55,782 nt of DNA from CAZTAO01 sp964611645 (GTDB lineage: Bacteria > Armatimonadota > UBA5829): assembly GCA_964611645.1 (NCBI GenBank), contig CAZTAO010000030.1, positions 1 through 55,782 of the forward strand, written 5' to 3'. This document shows, piece after piece, positions 30,387 to 40,191 of the stretch; positions within the stretch are counted from its first letter, which is position 1, and each line of letters opens with the position of its first letter. The notes beneath the pieces are model-generated. The model did no database searches and was not told the DNA's origin. It saw only the letters and a list, made by a program, of their open reading frames with translations. A program made the position numbers and the translations under genes.

Positions 30387-32483
30387 TTATCCACTCAATT
30401 GGCTGGAAACTGTCTCTGCCATGATACCCCGAAACGCTTCAAACGTCGATACCGGCGCCTGGCAAGTAGTGCCGACGCACAGATATGCAGTGAAATCGCC
30501 CGATGCTCGCTTGCCATACACTACCGGCACAGCCTCCGCGAGACGCTCGATCTCCCCTGGTTCCACTCGGACCATGAGGGTATTGCCTGGGTAGTTTTGG
30601 TCGAGATACGCGGCGCTCTGCCTCATCTCCGGGCTGTGCGGTTCTCCTACAAGCACGGCCACCGCCCGAGGGTAGGCGTATCCCATATAGGCGTCCAGCA
30701 TGGCCGGGCTGCCGATGGACCGTTTCTCAAGGTCATCTTTGAAGTATCGGAATATGCCCTCGGCCACTTGGTTGTATCGCGTGTCATTGATGCCCAGCGC
30801 GGCGAGCACGATAAGCGCTTTGGCTATGCTGCTGTTGCCTGATGGCTCCACCCCATCGTAACCATTGATCGTCCTGCGCAGAAGCCGCTCGGAGTCTGAG
30901 CCTGTCTCATAGAATGGCCCGAAGTCGCTTGAGAAGAGTCGGATTGCGTCTTCAGTGAGGCGGGCGGCATTGGTGATATAGGCAGTGTTCGAGGTAGCTC
31001 TGAATAATGCCAGCGACGCCAGGCACATCTCGGCATAGTCGCTCAGGTATCCGGGAATCCCGCTCTGGCCTGCCCTGTGTCGCCTCAGGGGCCTGCCGTT
31101 GGCGTCGATGAGATTCTCGCAGATGAACGCGTGGATACTACCGGCCTGGTCAATCAACTCTGCGTCCCCGAATGCCAGCCCGGCATTCACCAGCGCCTGG
31201 ATGTACAGGCAGTTCCACGAAGTCAGAGCCTTGTCATCGCGCAGCGGCCGCACCCTCTTGCTGCGTCTCTCCAGCAACCTCTCACGCGCTTTCCGAATAG
31301 ATTCCGCTTTCTCCTCGCCCCACTTCTCGGCGTGCGTCAGCGGCGGTCCAATTATGTCTTCGTGCAGGATGTTCTTGCCCTCGAAGTTGCCGTGGTCAGT
31401 GACGCTCCAAAGGTTCTCAAGAAACGCTGAGTCGTCTCCTGCAACCTCTCGATACTCATCCAGCGACCACACGTAGAACTTGCCCTCCACTCCCTCGCTG
31501 TCCGCATCCTCCGCCGAAGCGATCCCGCCTTCCGGCAGCAGCATATCCATCCGGATGTAGTTGATTACATCGTAAGCGGCGTCCCGGAAGAACGGCTTCC
31601 CGGTCAACTGGAAGCACTCGGCCAGCGCAGTGAGAAAGAGCGAGTTGTCATAGAGCATCTTCTCGAAGTGGGGGACCAACCACTGCTGGTTGGTGGAGTA
31701 GCGGCACAACCCGCCGCCGATCTGGTCGTAGATACCACCGTTCTTCATAGCGCATAGGGTACCCTCCACCATCTTGATGGCCTTTTCTGAACCTGTCCGG
31801 TGGTGATAATCAATCAGGAAAGACAGCGCCATGCTGGGTGGGAACTTGTTGACGCTGTCGGTCTTGAAGCCGTGGTATCTGGGATCGTAGAGGGCATCGT
31901 ACGTTTGATATGCCGATTTGAAGCAGTCCGTGGACGGCAATCCAGCGTCCGGTCGGGCCGTGGTAATGCTCCTCAGGTGCGCGGCGAAGTCACGGGAGGC
32001 ACCCCGCAGTTCGTCGTTTCGATCCAGCCAGGCGTCGGCGACCAGTTGCAGGATATCCTTGAAGCTCCTCATCCCATATCTTGAGACCGGAGGGAAGTAG
32101 GTGCCGCCTGTGATTGGCAGCTTCTCGGGTGTGAGAAACAGGTTCAGCGGCCAGCCGCCCTGCTTGCCCATCGCGTGGATTGCGTCCATGTAAATGCTGT
32201 CGATATCAGGCCGTTCTTCCCGGTCTACCTTGATTGCTACGAAGTGCTTGTTCAGAAGTGCGGCAGTCTCATCGTCCTCGAAAGACTCCCGCTCCATCAC
32301 GTGGCACCAGTGGCAGGTGGCGTACCCGATGGAAAGAAACACCGGCTTGTCTTCGCTTCGGGCCTTCTCCCACGCCTCTTCCCCCCACGGATACCAGTCC
32401 ACTGGGTTATGCGCGTGTTGGAGCAGATAGGGGCTTTGTTCACCTGCCAGGCGATTGGGCTTGCGGTCGATATTCTGCGTCAT
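30387..32483 (-). CDS. YyaL/DUF255 protein (thioredoxin-like domain plus alpha/alpha barrel)
   Basis: A 698-residue protein of the widespread YyaL / spermatogenesis-associated protein 20 family. The N-terminal 160 residues are thioredoxin-like, opening with NRLAGEQSPYLLQHAHNPVDWYPW and carrying C57 and C60 in TCHWCHVMERESF, then DREERPDID and the QGGWPLNLFLTP stretch. The remainder is an (alpha/alpha) toroid similar to N-acylglucosamine epimerases, with the GGIYDQIGGGLCRYS and HFEKMLYDN motifs. The biochemical function is unsettled in the family; a redox or carbohydrate role is proposed. GAGG lies 6 bases before the ATG. Confidence 0.93.
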   Translation of the reverse strand: MTQNIDRKPNRLAGEQSPYLLQHAHNPVDWYPWGEEAWEKARSEDKPVFLSIGYATCHWCHVMERESFEDDETAALLNKHFVAIKVDREERPDIDSIYMDAIHAMGKQGGWPLNLFLTPEKLPITGGTYFPPVSRYGMRSFKDILQLVADAWLDRNDELRGASRDFAAHLRSITTARPDAGLPSTDCFKSAYQTYDALYDPRYHGFKTDSVNKFPPSMALSFLIDYHHRTGSEKAIKMVEGTLCAMKNGGIYDQIGGGLCRYSTNQQWLVPHFEKMLYDNSLFLTALAECFQLTGKPFFRDAAYDVINYIRMDMLLPEGGIASAEDADSEGVEGKFYVWSLDEYREVAGDDSAFLENLWSVTDHGNFEGKNILHEDIIGPPLTHAEKWGEEKAESIRKARERLLERRSKRVRPLRDDKALTSWNCLYIQALVNAGLAFGDAELIDQAGSIHAFICENLIDANGRPLRRHRAGQSGIPGYLSDYAEMCLASLALFRATSNTAYITNAARLTEDAIRLFSSDFGPFYETGSDSERLLRRTINGYDGVEPSGNSSIAKALIVLAALGINDTRYNQVAEGIFRYFKDDLEKRSIGSPAMLDAYMGYAYPRAVAVLVGEPHSPEMRQSAAYLDQNYPGNTLMVRVEPGEIERLAEAVPVVYGKRASGDFTAYLCVGTTCQAPVSTFEAFRGIMAETVSSQLSG

Positions 32484-32593
32484 CTGCTACCTCGTGTTCC
32501 GGGCATTCTGTATTCTGCGCCTATGGCTATGTTATGCCCATTCCGCGCAGCGGTCAATGCATATTCGGGAAATCGCGTGTCAGCCCTGTCGAA

Positions 32594-32622
32594 TTGACAC
32601 CCCAATGATAAGCCTGTATCTT
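32594..32622 (+). promoter_or_regulatory. Promoter of the PAS histidine kinase gene
   Basis: A perfect TTGACA at 32594-32599, a 17-base spacer and TATCTT at 32617-32622, about 48 bases before the start codon. Confidence 0.65.
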
Positions 32623-32669
32623 TAGATTATGGAACCATAGGGAAACACGGTCCCACAAGTGAGGCAGAC

Positions 32670-35600
32670 GTGACTCCAGATTCCCCCCAGCATCCCATAG
32701 GTCCAGTAGACTCAGGCTACACAGGCCGCTCCGGCGAGTCCAGGCAACTGCACGAGATACTATTGGATCACATACCTTTCGGCGTATTCCTGCTTGACCC
32801 AAAAGGCAAACCCGTGTTCTGCAACCAGGCTGTCACGGAGATCACCGGCTTCACGCTCGATGAACTAGGCATAGGCCGGAACTCTGTGTTCGCCGGCGAT
32901 TCCGCGCGTGCCGTTTTCCACCAGGCGCTCGAGGAACACAAACCCATAGACAACTTCGAGTTCACAATCCGGCGCAAGAACGGCGAGACAGCGTGGCTGC
33001 TTACTTCGTGGAAGTTCGTTCGAGACGAAGACGGGAACGTCCAGTGGATCCACGTCATGATTCAGGATATATCCGAACGGAAACGCATGGAGGAGTCGCT
33101 GCAGGATACAAACGCCCGTTACCATGCCATATTTGAACAGTCAGGCATCGGCATAGGCACTACCGATCTGGATGGGCGGATAGTCGACGCCAACCCCGCG
33201 CTGGCGCGAATGGTGGGCTACAGCCAGGAAGAGCTTCGCGGCAAACATGTCAGGGAGATAACTCATCCGGACGATTGGGCTGAAGAAAGGCGGGTTGTGA
33301 AAGGTGTTGCCCAGGGCGTGTCAGAGCGCTACACAATGCAGAAGCGCTACATCTCCAAAGAGGGGCAGACAGTGTACGTTCGCTTCACTGCTTCCGCAAT
33401 CCCGGATTCTTCGGGAGCGCCCAAGCTTGTGGTCGGCATAGCCGAGGACATTACCCAGCAGAAACTGGCGGAGTTGGCCGTCGGCGAGAGCGAGCAGCGC
33501 TTCAGGCTGCTGGCAGAGAATGCCTCCGACCTGATATGGCAGATGGATACCACGGGGATCCTTACCTACGTCTCACCGTCGCTGCGCAGTTACGGCTACG
33601 AGCCATCCGAATGGATAGGCCATCACTTCTCGGAGTTCCTGCCGGAGGAGGACAGAGCAAGGTTCTTCTCTGAGTTCGCGAAGAATGTGACCAATCCGGG
33701 ACCGAGGAAACACGAGGCCCGGTTCATTCGCAAGGATGGCACAACCAACTGGACAGAGGTGATAGTTGACTACGCACTCGTGGACGGCAAGCCTGTTCGG
33801 CTGCAGGGCATATCGCGCGACATTGACGCAAGGAAGAAAGCTCAAGACGAGCTCCAGCGAGCGAAGCAGGAACTGCAGACCATCATGGATTCCATGCACG
33901 CCAATGTTGGCTACAAAGATGCGCAGGGCCGCTTCGTTTGGGTCAACGAACATATGGCGCGTGTGCAAGGAGTCAGCCGGGATGACTTCGTCGGCAAGAC
34001 TGTGGCCGAGGCTTTTCCGGGAACGGACCCAGAAATGGCGGCGCAGTACCGGGCTGACGATCTCGAGGTCATTAGGACGGGGGTGCCCAAGCGCGGAATT
34101 ATCCAGCAGTATACTTCCAGAAACGGCATGCGATGGGTGCAGACAGACAAAGTACCCCGCCTGGATCAGGACGGCAACCCGACCGGCGTCATTCTGGTGT
34201 CCTTCGACATAACCGACCTAAAGAATACGGAGCAGGCTCTCAGGGAAAGCGAAGAGCGCTTCAGAATGCTGGCTGAAAACGCCTCGGACCTTATCTGGCT
34301 GATGGATCAGTCCGGAGTCCTGACCTACGTCTCAGCCTCCGCGCGCAACTATGGCTATGAGCCTTCCGAGTGCTTGGGGCATCACTTCACGGATTTCCTG
34401 CCACCGGAGGACAGAGAGCGCTTCCGCTCGGTCTCGGAGCAGAACATCACCAGGACGGGGCCGAGGAAGTATGAAGCAAGGGTGCTTAAGCGAGATGGTA
34501 CGACCATCTGGTCTGAAGTGATTGTGGACACTCTGTTCGTTGATGGCCGGTTCGTCCACTTGCAGGGCATATCGCGTGACATAACCGAGCGCAAGCTTGC
34601 CCGTGAGGAGCTCCAGCGCACCAAACACGAGATGCAGACTATCCTCGACTCCATGCCCGCAATGGTCTTCTACAAAGATACAGACCTGCGCTGCATCTGG
34701 TCAAATGAGTCCCTGGCTCGCAGCTTTGGCTTCGAGCGGGAGTGGATTGCCGGCAAGACCTCGGCGGAAATACACCCGGAGGCTGACCCGGAACTGATCG
34801 CCAGATACGAAGCTGATGATCTTGAGGTGATCAGAACGGGTGTGCCAAAGCGAGGCATCATTGAGCGAGTCCCTACTCCCGAAGGCCAGCGATGGTGCCA
34901 GACAGACAAAGTGCCGTTCCTGGATTCCGACGGCGATGCGGTAGGTGTCATTGGGATAACCATTGATATTACCGACATCAAACAGATGGAAGAGGCGATC
35001 CGAGAGAGCGAAGAGAGATACCGGCTGCTGTTTTCGCTTCAACCCGATGCTCAGTTGGTGTTCCGCCTGGATACTCTCGAGTGCCTGGAGGCCAGCCCCA
35101 GCGCCTGTGAGCTATATGGTTACACCAAAGAAGAATTCCGCAGGCTCAAGACCTTCGACGTTGCCGTGGACAAGCAGACCAGTCTTGTGGATGCCGCGGC
35201 CATCGTTGCGAGACCTGGCGGCTTCACGTACTCCCGGCTCCGTCAACATGTTAAGAAAGATGGCACGGAGTTTCCGGTCGATCTGAGTGTACGCGCTCAT
35301 GTCGCTGATGGGATTACCATTGCGCATGTGTCTGTTCGAGACATCACTGACAGAATGCGCGCGCAGCAGGCAATTGAGGAGACAAGCGCGTTCAACCGAG
35401 CGATCATCTCCAGCGTCGGCGAGGGAATAGCCGTCTACGACAAGGACCTGATCATTGTGTCTTGGAACCCGCAGATGGAAGCCATTATGGGGTTGTCCGC
35501 CGATAGCGTGATCGGGCATTACACCCCGGACGTCATCCCGTACATCTCTGAACAGGGCTTGGAACCTCTGATGCGCCGTGCGCTGGCCGGCGAATACGTG

Positions 35601-36476
35601 ATGACCACCGATGTAGCCTTCAGTGTTCCACAGACAGGGAAGTCTGGGTTCGCATCCAGCAACTACATGCGCTACAGGAACTCAGCAGGAGAGGTTATCG
35701 GAATGGTGGAGTCGATGAGAGATACGACAATTAGGAGAAGCACTGAGATAGCCTTGCGAACCGCGAATGCAGATATGGAGTCACTCTACAGGACGCAGCG
35801 CGAACTCCTGCACAACGTGGCTCACGAAGTCCGCACCCCACTTACGAGCGTGCAGGGCTATACCTCTATGTTGCTTGAGGGGCTGGTTGGATCACTTGCG
35901 CCCGAGCAGGCAGAACTGCTGCGCAGGATCAAGGCAAACTGCGCCCAATTGGTTGAGATGGTCAATGAGGTCCTCAGCGTTGCGAAGGTCAAGAGTGGAA
36001 TGACGCAACTTCAGCCGACAGCGTGCAACCCGATGACAATAGTGGAGAGGATTGTGCTGAGTCTTTCCCCGCAGGCCGAGGAGAAGCACATTGGCCTTAC
36101 TCTTCACCGGGAAGGCCTGAACAGAACCAACCTGTACGACGAGCTCAAACTGCGCACTGTTGCGAGCAACCTGATCTCCAATGCGGTGAAGTTCACCAAC
36201 AAAGGCGATGTGGACGTGTATCTGGATTGCAGGGACGATGGAATCCGAATGGACATTATCGACACCGGCATCGGGATAGAAGAGAACCAGATGGAGACAG
36301 TGTTCGAGGAGTTCCGCCAGTTACCATATCCGGGGCGGCACAAGCCGACGGGTTTCGGAATCGGACTTTCGCTCGTCGCGTCTTTGGTGATTGCAATGGA
36401 GGGGACCCTGACAGTCTCCAGCGAGCCCGGCATAGGCACCGCCTTCAGTGTCTGGATCCCCTCCGTGACGATCTAG
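32670..36476 (+). CDS. Soluble sensor histidine kinase with eight PAS domains
   Basis: A 1268-residue kinase starting with GTG behind GAGG. About eight PAS domains fill residues 27-1022 (near 27-139, 146-268, 275-390, 396-520, 527-642, 650-775, 782-898 and 903-1022), each closed by a D-I-T/S motif such as MIQDISERK or GISRDITERK. The HisKA phosphoacceptor is H1052 in HNVAHEVRTPLTS. The ATPase domain has NLISNAVKF (N box, about 1167-1175), DTGIG (G1) and GFGIGLSLV (G2). No membrane helix is seen, so it senses inside the cell; no haem or FAD motif is obvious. PAS 3-4 and 5-6 are near copies offset by about 253 residues, pointing to an internal duplication. No response regulator is adjacent, so it is an orphan kinase. 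Confidence 0.93.
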   Translation: MTPDSPQHPIGPVDSGYTGRSGESRQLHEILLDHIPFGVFLLDPKGKPVFCNQAVTEITGFTLDELGIGRNSVFAGDSARAVFHQALEEHKPIDNFEFTIRRKNGETAWLLTSWKFVRDEDGNVQWIHVMIQDISERKRMEESLQDTNARYHAIFEQSGIGIGTTDLDGRIVDANPALARMVGYSQEELRGKHVREITHPDDWAEERRVVKGVAQGVSERYTMQKRYISKEGQTVYVRFTASAIPDSSGAPKLVVGIAEDITQQKLAELAVGESEQRFRLLAENASDLIWQMDTTGILTYVSPSLRSYGYEPSEWIGHHFSEFLPEEDRARFFSEFAKNVTNPGPRKHEARFIRKDGTTNWTEVIVDYALVDGKPVRLQGISRDIDARKKAQDELQRAKQELQTIMDSMHANVGYKDAQGRFVWVNEHMARVQGVSRDDFVGKTVAEAFPGTDPEMAAQYRADDLEVIRTGVPKRGIIQQYTSRNGMRWVQTDKVPRLDQDGNPTGVILVSFDITDLKNTEQALRESEERFRMLAENASDLIWLMDQSGVLTYVSASARNYGYEPSECLGHHFTDFLPPEDRERFRSVSEQNITRTGPRKYEARVLKRDGTTIWSEVIVDTLFVDGRFVHLQGISRDITERKLAREELQRTKHEMQTILDSMPAMVFYKDTDLRCIWSNESLARSFGFEREWIAGKTSAEIHPEADPELIARYEADDLEVIRTGVPKRGIIERVPTPEGQRWCQTDKVPFLDSDGDAVGVIGITIDITDIKQMEEAIRESEERYRLLFSLQPDAQLVFRLDTLECLEASPSACELYGYTKEEFRRLKTFDVAVDKQTSLVDAAAIVARPGGFTYSRLRQHVKKDGTEFPVDLSVRAHVADGITIAHVSVRDITDRMRAQQAIEETSAFNRAIISSVGEGIAVYDKDLIIVSWNPQMEAIMGLSADSVIGHYTPDVIPYISEQGLEPLMRRALAGEYVMTTDVAFSVPQTGKSGFASSNYMRYRNSAGEVIGMVESMRDTTIRRSTEIALRTANADMESLYRTQRELLHNVAHEVRTPLTSVQGYTSMLLEGLVGSLAPEQAELLRRIKANCAQLVEMVNEVLSVAKVKSGMTQLQPTACNPMTIVERIVLSLSPQAEEKHIGLTLHREGLNRTNLYDELKLRTVASNLISNAVKFTNKGDVDVYLDCRDDGIRMDIIDTGIGIEENQMETVFEEFRQLPYPGRHKPTGFGIGLSLVASLVIAMEGTLTVSSEPGIGTAFSVWIPSVTI

Positions 36477-36478
36477 CG

Positions 36479-36624
36479 AATAGCCAATAGCCTATGGCCT
36501 ATGGCGTACTGTTCACCCTTGGTGAGAGACACCCTCTCCCCGGCCCCCGGGGAGAGGGCTGGGGAGAGGGGCACGCACAATGTAGCGGTAATCTGCCCAA
36601 CTGCTATTGGCCATTAGCGGTTGT
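36479..36624. repeat. Composite repeat: GCCAATA-type arrays around a CCCTCTCCCC palindrome
   Basis: Left array 36479-36506: AATAGCC, AATAGCC, TATGGCC, TATGGCG. Right array 36604-36624: CTATTGG, CCATTAG, CGGTTGT, the reverse-complement family. Between them, 36532-36558 is a 12-bp-arm palindrome (CCCTCTCCCCGG/CCGGGGAGAGGG) identical in its arms to 19633-19659. It lies between convergent genes and could also terminate transcription. Confidence 0.78.
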
Positions 36625-38850
36625 CTACACTACCGCAAAAGTCGCCTTCAGATCGGCTACCATTACCTCGAAGTCTCCCGGCTCAACTACCCAGTTCATG
36701 TTGAGGTCCAGAAGCTGCAGGTCTTTGGGCTCAAGGGTGAATGTCAGCACCTTGCTCTCGCCCGGTTCCAGCTTCACCTTCTTGAACCGCTTCAGGAGCT
36801 TGATCGGCGTCTCGACGCTGCTGTACATGTCATTGATGAACACTTGCACAACTTCCGCGCCCGCTCGCTTTCCAGTGTTCTCGACCTTGACGCTGACCTT
36901 CACCTTACCCCCCGGCCCGACTTTGCCCGGGCTGACTTTGAGGTCCGAGTAGGCAAACGTGGTGTAACTCAGGCCGTGTCCGAATGGGAAGACCGGGGTG
37001 GGCGGGGAGAACACATAGTCTCGGCCCGGCTTGTCTATCGCCCCAGGCACGTGATAGACGTTGGCGAAGGATGGCTTCTTGTTGTAGAAGCTCGGAATGT
37101 GGCCCGTGGACCGCGGCATGCTGACCGTGAGTTTCCCGCTGGGGTTCACGTCGCCGAACAGAACGTCTGCCAGTGCGTTTCCTCCCTCTTCACCAGGGAA
37201 CCAGACCTCGATGATCGCCGGTACATTGTCGGCTATCCATTCGATAGCAAGCTGGCGACCGTTCATCAGCACCACCACAACCGGTGTGCCGGTCTCGTGG
37301 ACCGCCTTGACCAGGTCTAGCTGCACTCCCGCAAGTTCGAGGTTGTTGGTATCGTTGCCCTCGGTGCACAGCGCGGTGTCTTCGCCGACAACCACGATGG
37401 CCACGTCAGACTTCTTCGCCGCTGCCACAGCCTCAGCGAAGCCCGATTTGTCCTGCTCCCAAAGGCCGCAGCCCTTGGCATAGTTCACGGTCACCTTCTC
37501 GCCCGCGCGGGCTTTGATCCCCATAAGCGGAGACACCAGGCAGTCGTTGTGACCGCTGTAGTTGCCGAGCTGTGCCTGGTCTGCATTTGGGCCGATCACC
37601 GCAATGGACTTCACCTTGGAGGCCAGCGGGAGCACGTTGCCGTCGTTCTTGAGCAGGACCAGCGATTCCTGAGCTACCCTTCGGGCCAGCGCTCTGTGCT
37701 TCGGGTTCATACGGACCTTCGCCGCAAGCTCTGGCGAGGTGTAAGGATTCTCGAACAGGCCGAGTATAAACTTAACTCGCAGCACTCTCCGCGCAGCTTC
37801 CTCAACCACGCTCTCAGCCACTTTCCCTTCACGGACCAGTTTCAGGAGCTTGGTCCCGTAGCCATCGAGCGGCGCATCCATATCCACGCCGGACTCTATG
37901 GCAAGTTTTCCTGCAAGCGCCATCGACGGCGCGATGCGATGCAGGTCGTGCAGCCACTGCACGGAGCCCCAGTCTGAGTAGACGTAGCCCTTAAAGCCCC
38001 ACTCGTGCCGCAGGACTTTAGTGAGATACTCATAGCTTCCCGCCATCGGGACTCCGTCTATCTCGTGGTAAGCGTTCATCACCGAGAGAGTCTTTGCCTC
38101 TTTGACCGCCGCTTCAAATGGCGGCAGGAACAGCATTCTCATCTCACGAGGGCCAACGACCACCGGCGATATATTCACGCCGGATTCCGGGCTGCCGTGG
38201 CCTGCGAAGTGCTTGGCGGTGGCGGCACAGTGCTCCTGGTCGATCGGAGGGCCGTTTCCCTGAATTCCCTTGATATATGCAACGCCCATTCTTGCGGAGA
38301 GATAGGGGTCTTCTCCGTATGTCTCCTGCACCCGGCCCCAGCGAGGCTCGCGAGCGAGGTCGAACACAGGTGAAAGAATCTGGCTGATTCCAGCGGCTCG
38401 ACATTCCTTCGATACGGTATCGGCTACCTCGGTCAGGAGTTCAGGTTCCCAGGTCGAGGACATCGCGATAGCGTGAGGATACACCGTCGCCTCGGCAGCC
38501 CAGTGGCCATGCACGCCCTCGCCCGTGATGATTGTCGGTATGCCTAGTCTTGTTTCCTCGACCAGATACTTCTGCAACTCATTGACACACCGCACGTTGG
38601 CCGCTATGTTTCGCTTCGGGTCATCGTAGGTCTCGAAGTGGAACTGATGCACGGTCCCGATGGCCAGGCTGTCCATCACATCCTTGGCCTTCTTGCCGTC
38701 GAGCTTGTAGTCCTCGACCCACGCGTCCAGATAAGACATCCCCGTCTGGGCGACTTTCTCCTCGACGGTCATCCTGCCAAGAATGTCTTCCAGCCGCGTC
38801 TCGACCGGCAGTTTTGGGTCCTGATATGGATACTTAGGTTTCTTAGCCAT
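36625..38850 (-). CDS. GH3 beta-glucosidase/beta-xylosidase, cytoplasmic
   Basis: A 741-residue GH3 enzyme with GGAGG before the ATG and no signal peptide, so it acts inside the cell on imported oligosaccharides. The N-terminal barrel has GEGVHGH (110-116), EPRWGRVQETYGEDPYL, the KHFAGHG motif (213-219), and the nucleophile D293 in VYSDWGSV. The alpha/beta sandwich follows (about 390-610: SIAVIGPNADQAQLGNYSG, VVVVGED, LVKAVHETGTPVVVVLMNGR). A fibronectin type III-like domain closes the protein (about 650-735). Removal of a terminal beta-linked glucose or xylose is expected. Confidence 0.94.
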   Translation of the reverse strand: MAKKPKYPYQDPKLPVETRLEDILGRMTVEEKVAQTGMSYLDAWVEDYKLDGKKAKDVMDSLAIGTVHQFHFETYDDPKRNIAANVRCVNELQKYLVEETRLGIPTIITGEGVHGHWAAEATVYPHAIAMSSTWEPELLTEVADTVSKECRAAGISQILSPVFDLAREPRWGRVQETYGEDPYLSARMGVAYIKGIQGNGPPIDQEHCAATAKHFAGHGSPESGVNISPVVVGPREMRMLFLPPFEAAVKEAKTLSVMNAYHEIDGVPMAGSYEYLTKVLRHEWGFKGYVYSDWGSVQWLHDLHRIAPSMALAGKLAIESGVDMDAPLDGYGTKLLKLVREGKVAESVVEEAARRVLRVKFILGLFENPYTSPELAAKVRMNPKHRALARRVAQESLVLLKNDGNVLPLASKVKSIAVIGPNADQAQLGNYSGHNDCLVSPLMGIKARAGEKVTVNYAKGCGLWEQDKSGFAEAVAAAKKSDVAIVVVGEDTALCTEGNDTNNLELAGVQLDLVKAVHETGTPVVVVLMNGRQLAIEWIADNVPAIIEVWFPGEEGGNALADVLFGDVNPSGKLTVSMPRSTGHIPSFYNKKPSFANVYHVPGAIDKPGRDYVFSPPTPVFPFGHGLSYTTFAYSDLKVSPGKVGPGGKVKVSVKVENTGKRAGAEVVQVFINDMYSSVETPIKLLKRFKKVKLEPGESKVLTFTLEPKDLQLLDLNMNWVVEPGDFEVMVADLKATFAVV

Positions 38851-38875
38851 TCAATGTTCCTCCGTTGTCAATATC

Positions 38876-38921
38876 ACAGTAATCCCCCCTCCGCGCCAAG
38901 AGGGGGTTAGGGGGCGGTTCT
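38876..38921. repeat. CCCCCTC/GAGGGGG palindromic intergenic repeat
   Basis: Positions around 38882-38919 carry CCCCCCTCCGCGCCAAGAGG followed by GGGTTAGGGGGCGG, a hairpin-forming repeat. A shorter relative, TTCCCCCTTGGCAATCAGGG, is near 55712. Confidence 0.55.
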
Positions 38922-38999
38922 CCAGTGGTAACAATCACCGCAACGCCCAGATATAGCAGGCAAACCCGCTATCTCAAATCTCAGATCCCGTAACCCACG

Positions 39000-40142
39000 C
39001 TACGGGACATTCCAGTGTACACATTGGAACACATATCGTCCACTCTCCATAGGCTCGAGGTGGTAAGGCTCCGAAGCGTAGACCGTGAGCAGATGCCCGT
39101 CGGACAACTGCCGCGTGGTGGCCCAGCCGGTGCAGACCGAGTTGGATATGGCGAGTTGGTATGGGTGTTCAAAGTCCCATGTTTTGCCGAGGTCGTTGCT
39201 TACAACCGCGCACGCGCCGAACGGCAGGTGGTAGTTGGTATAGCTGCACAAGATTCGGCCATCCTTGAGCAGGGTCAGTTGGCCTTGGACTTCGCTGTAG
39301 TTGAGGAAGTCGCGCGGGCCGACCCATGTCGTCCCGCCATCCGAACTCTCGATCAATACCATATGTCCCGCCGCGTGGTCGTTGGGCACTGAGTTTGGCG
39401 GCCATGGAGGCTGTGCGCCGGATATGGGGTGATCGAACTCGAACCGGCTGGTGGAGAGGATAGTGCCGTTGGGAAGCTGTAGGAAGTCCGCTTCGCAGAA
39501 CATGCCAAACGAATCGTCCCAAGTCGGTATCTCTTCAATCTCACTCCAGGTCATGCCAAAGTCGTATGAATGGAACAGAAAGACCCGCGACCTGGGAGCG
39601 TCATAGAGTCCTTCATAGTGAGCCCAGCACCTGACCAGAGTCGTTCTGCCGTCGGAGAACTGGAGCGGTGTTCGCACTGTCGTTATGCCGCCGCTGTTGG
39701 GCAAGTCCGGGAGCATGTCCCGCATGTGCGTGACTTTCCACGTATGCCCACCATCCGATGAACAAGCCACCGAAGCGTCCTTGTGCTCCATGGTCAGAAG
39801 CAGGTTACCGTTGGCAAGGCAGGTCAGGCCCGGCTCTTTCCCGAACAGAGGCGTGTGCTCGATTGGCGACCAGGTGAATCCGCCATCGGAAGACTTGTAG
39901 ATCCGGATGGGCCAGCTAGGTGTCAGCCCATCGCACGGGCACACCACCAGATCGCCGTTCGGAAGCTCAGCCAGCGCGCCTTTGTACAGACCTCTGGGTC
40001 CTATCTGAATACGTTTGGCCGGCATCATCGAAACTGCCATTACTTTGTCCGGGTCTGTGCCGGTGTATCCAGTCAGCCCGCAGTCGTGATACACAAGCGG
40101 ATCGTGGTCCCACTTGAGCTTCAGTGCTCTGTCATCGAACAT
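39000..40142 (-). CDS. Sialidase-fold (BNR/Asp-box) protein, cytoplasmic
   Basis: A 380-residue six-bladed propeller started at the ATG at 40142 (AAGGAC upstream); a longer frame to 40178 has no better signal. Asp-box motifs repeat through it: SSDGGFTW, SSDGGHTW, SYDFGMTW, SSDGGTTW and SNDLGKTW. It has no signal peptide. True sialidases carry an Arg triad, a Tyr/Glu pair and an FRIP motif, which I cannot confirm here. It may be a glycoside hydrolase or lyase of a related family acting on another sugar. It is 49 bases downstream of the MFS gene and probably in one transcript with it. Confidence 0.75.
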   Translation of the reverse strand: MFDDRALKLKWDHDPLVYHDCGLTGYTGTDPDKVMAVSMMPAKRIQIGPRGLYKGALAELPNGDLVVCPCDGLTPSWPIRIYKSSDGGFTWSPIEHTPLFGKEPGLTCLANGNLLLTMEHKDASVACSSDGGHTWKVTHMRDMLPDLPNSGGITTVRTPLQFSDGRTTLVRCWAHYEGLYDAPRSRVFLFHSYDFGMTWSEIEEIPTWDDSFGMFCEADFLQLPNGTILSTSRFEFDHPISGAQPPWPPNSVPNDHAAGHMVLIESSDGGTTWVGPRDFLNYSEVQGQLTLLKDGRILCSYTNYHLPFGACAVVSNDLGKTWDFEHPYQLAISNSVCTGWATTRQLSDGHLLTVYASEPYHLEPMESGRYVFQCVHWNVP

Positions 40143-40191
40143 AATATGAGTCCTTCCCGTGTGAGTCACTGCCGGCAACAGCGCAACGAAC

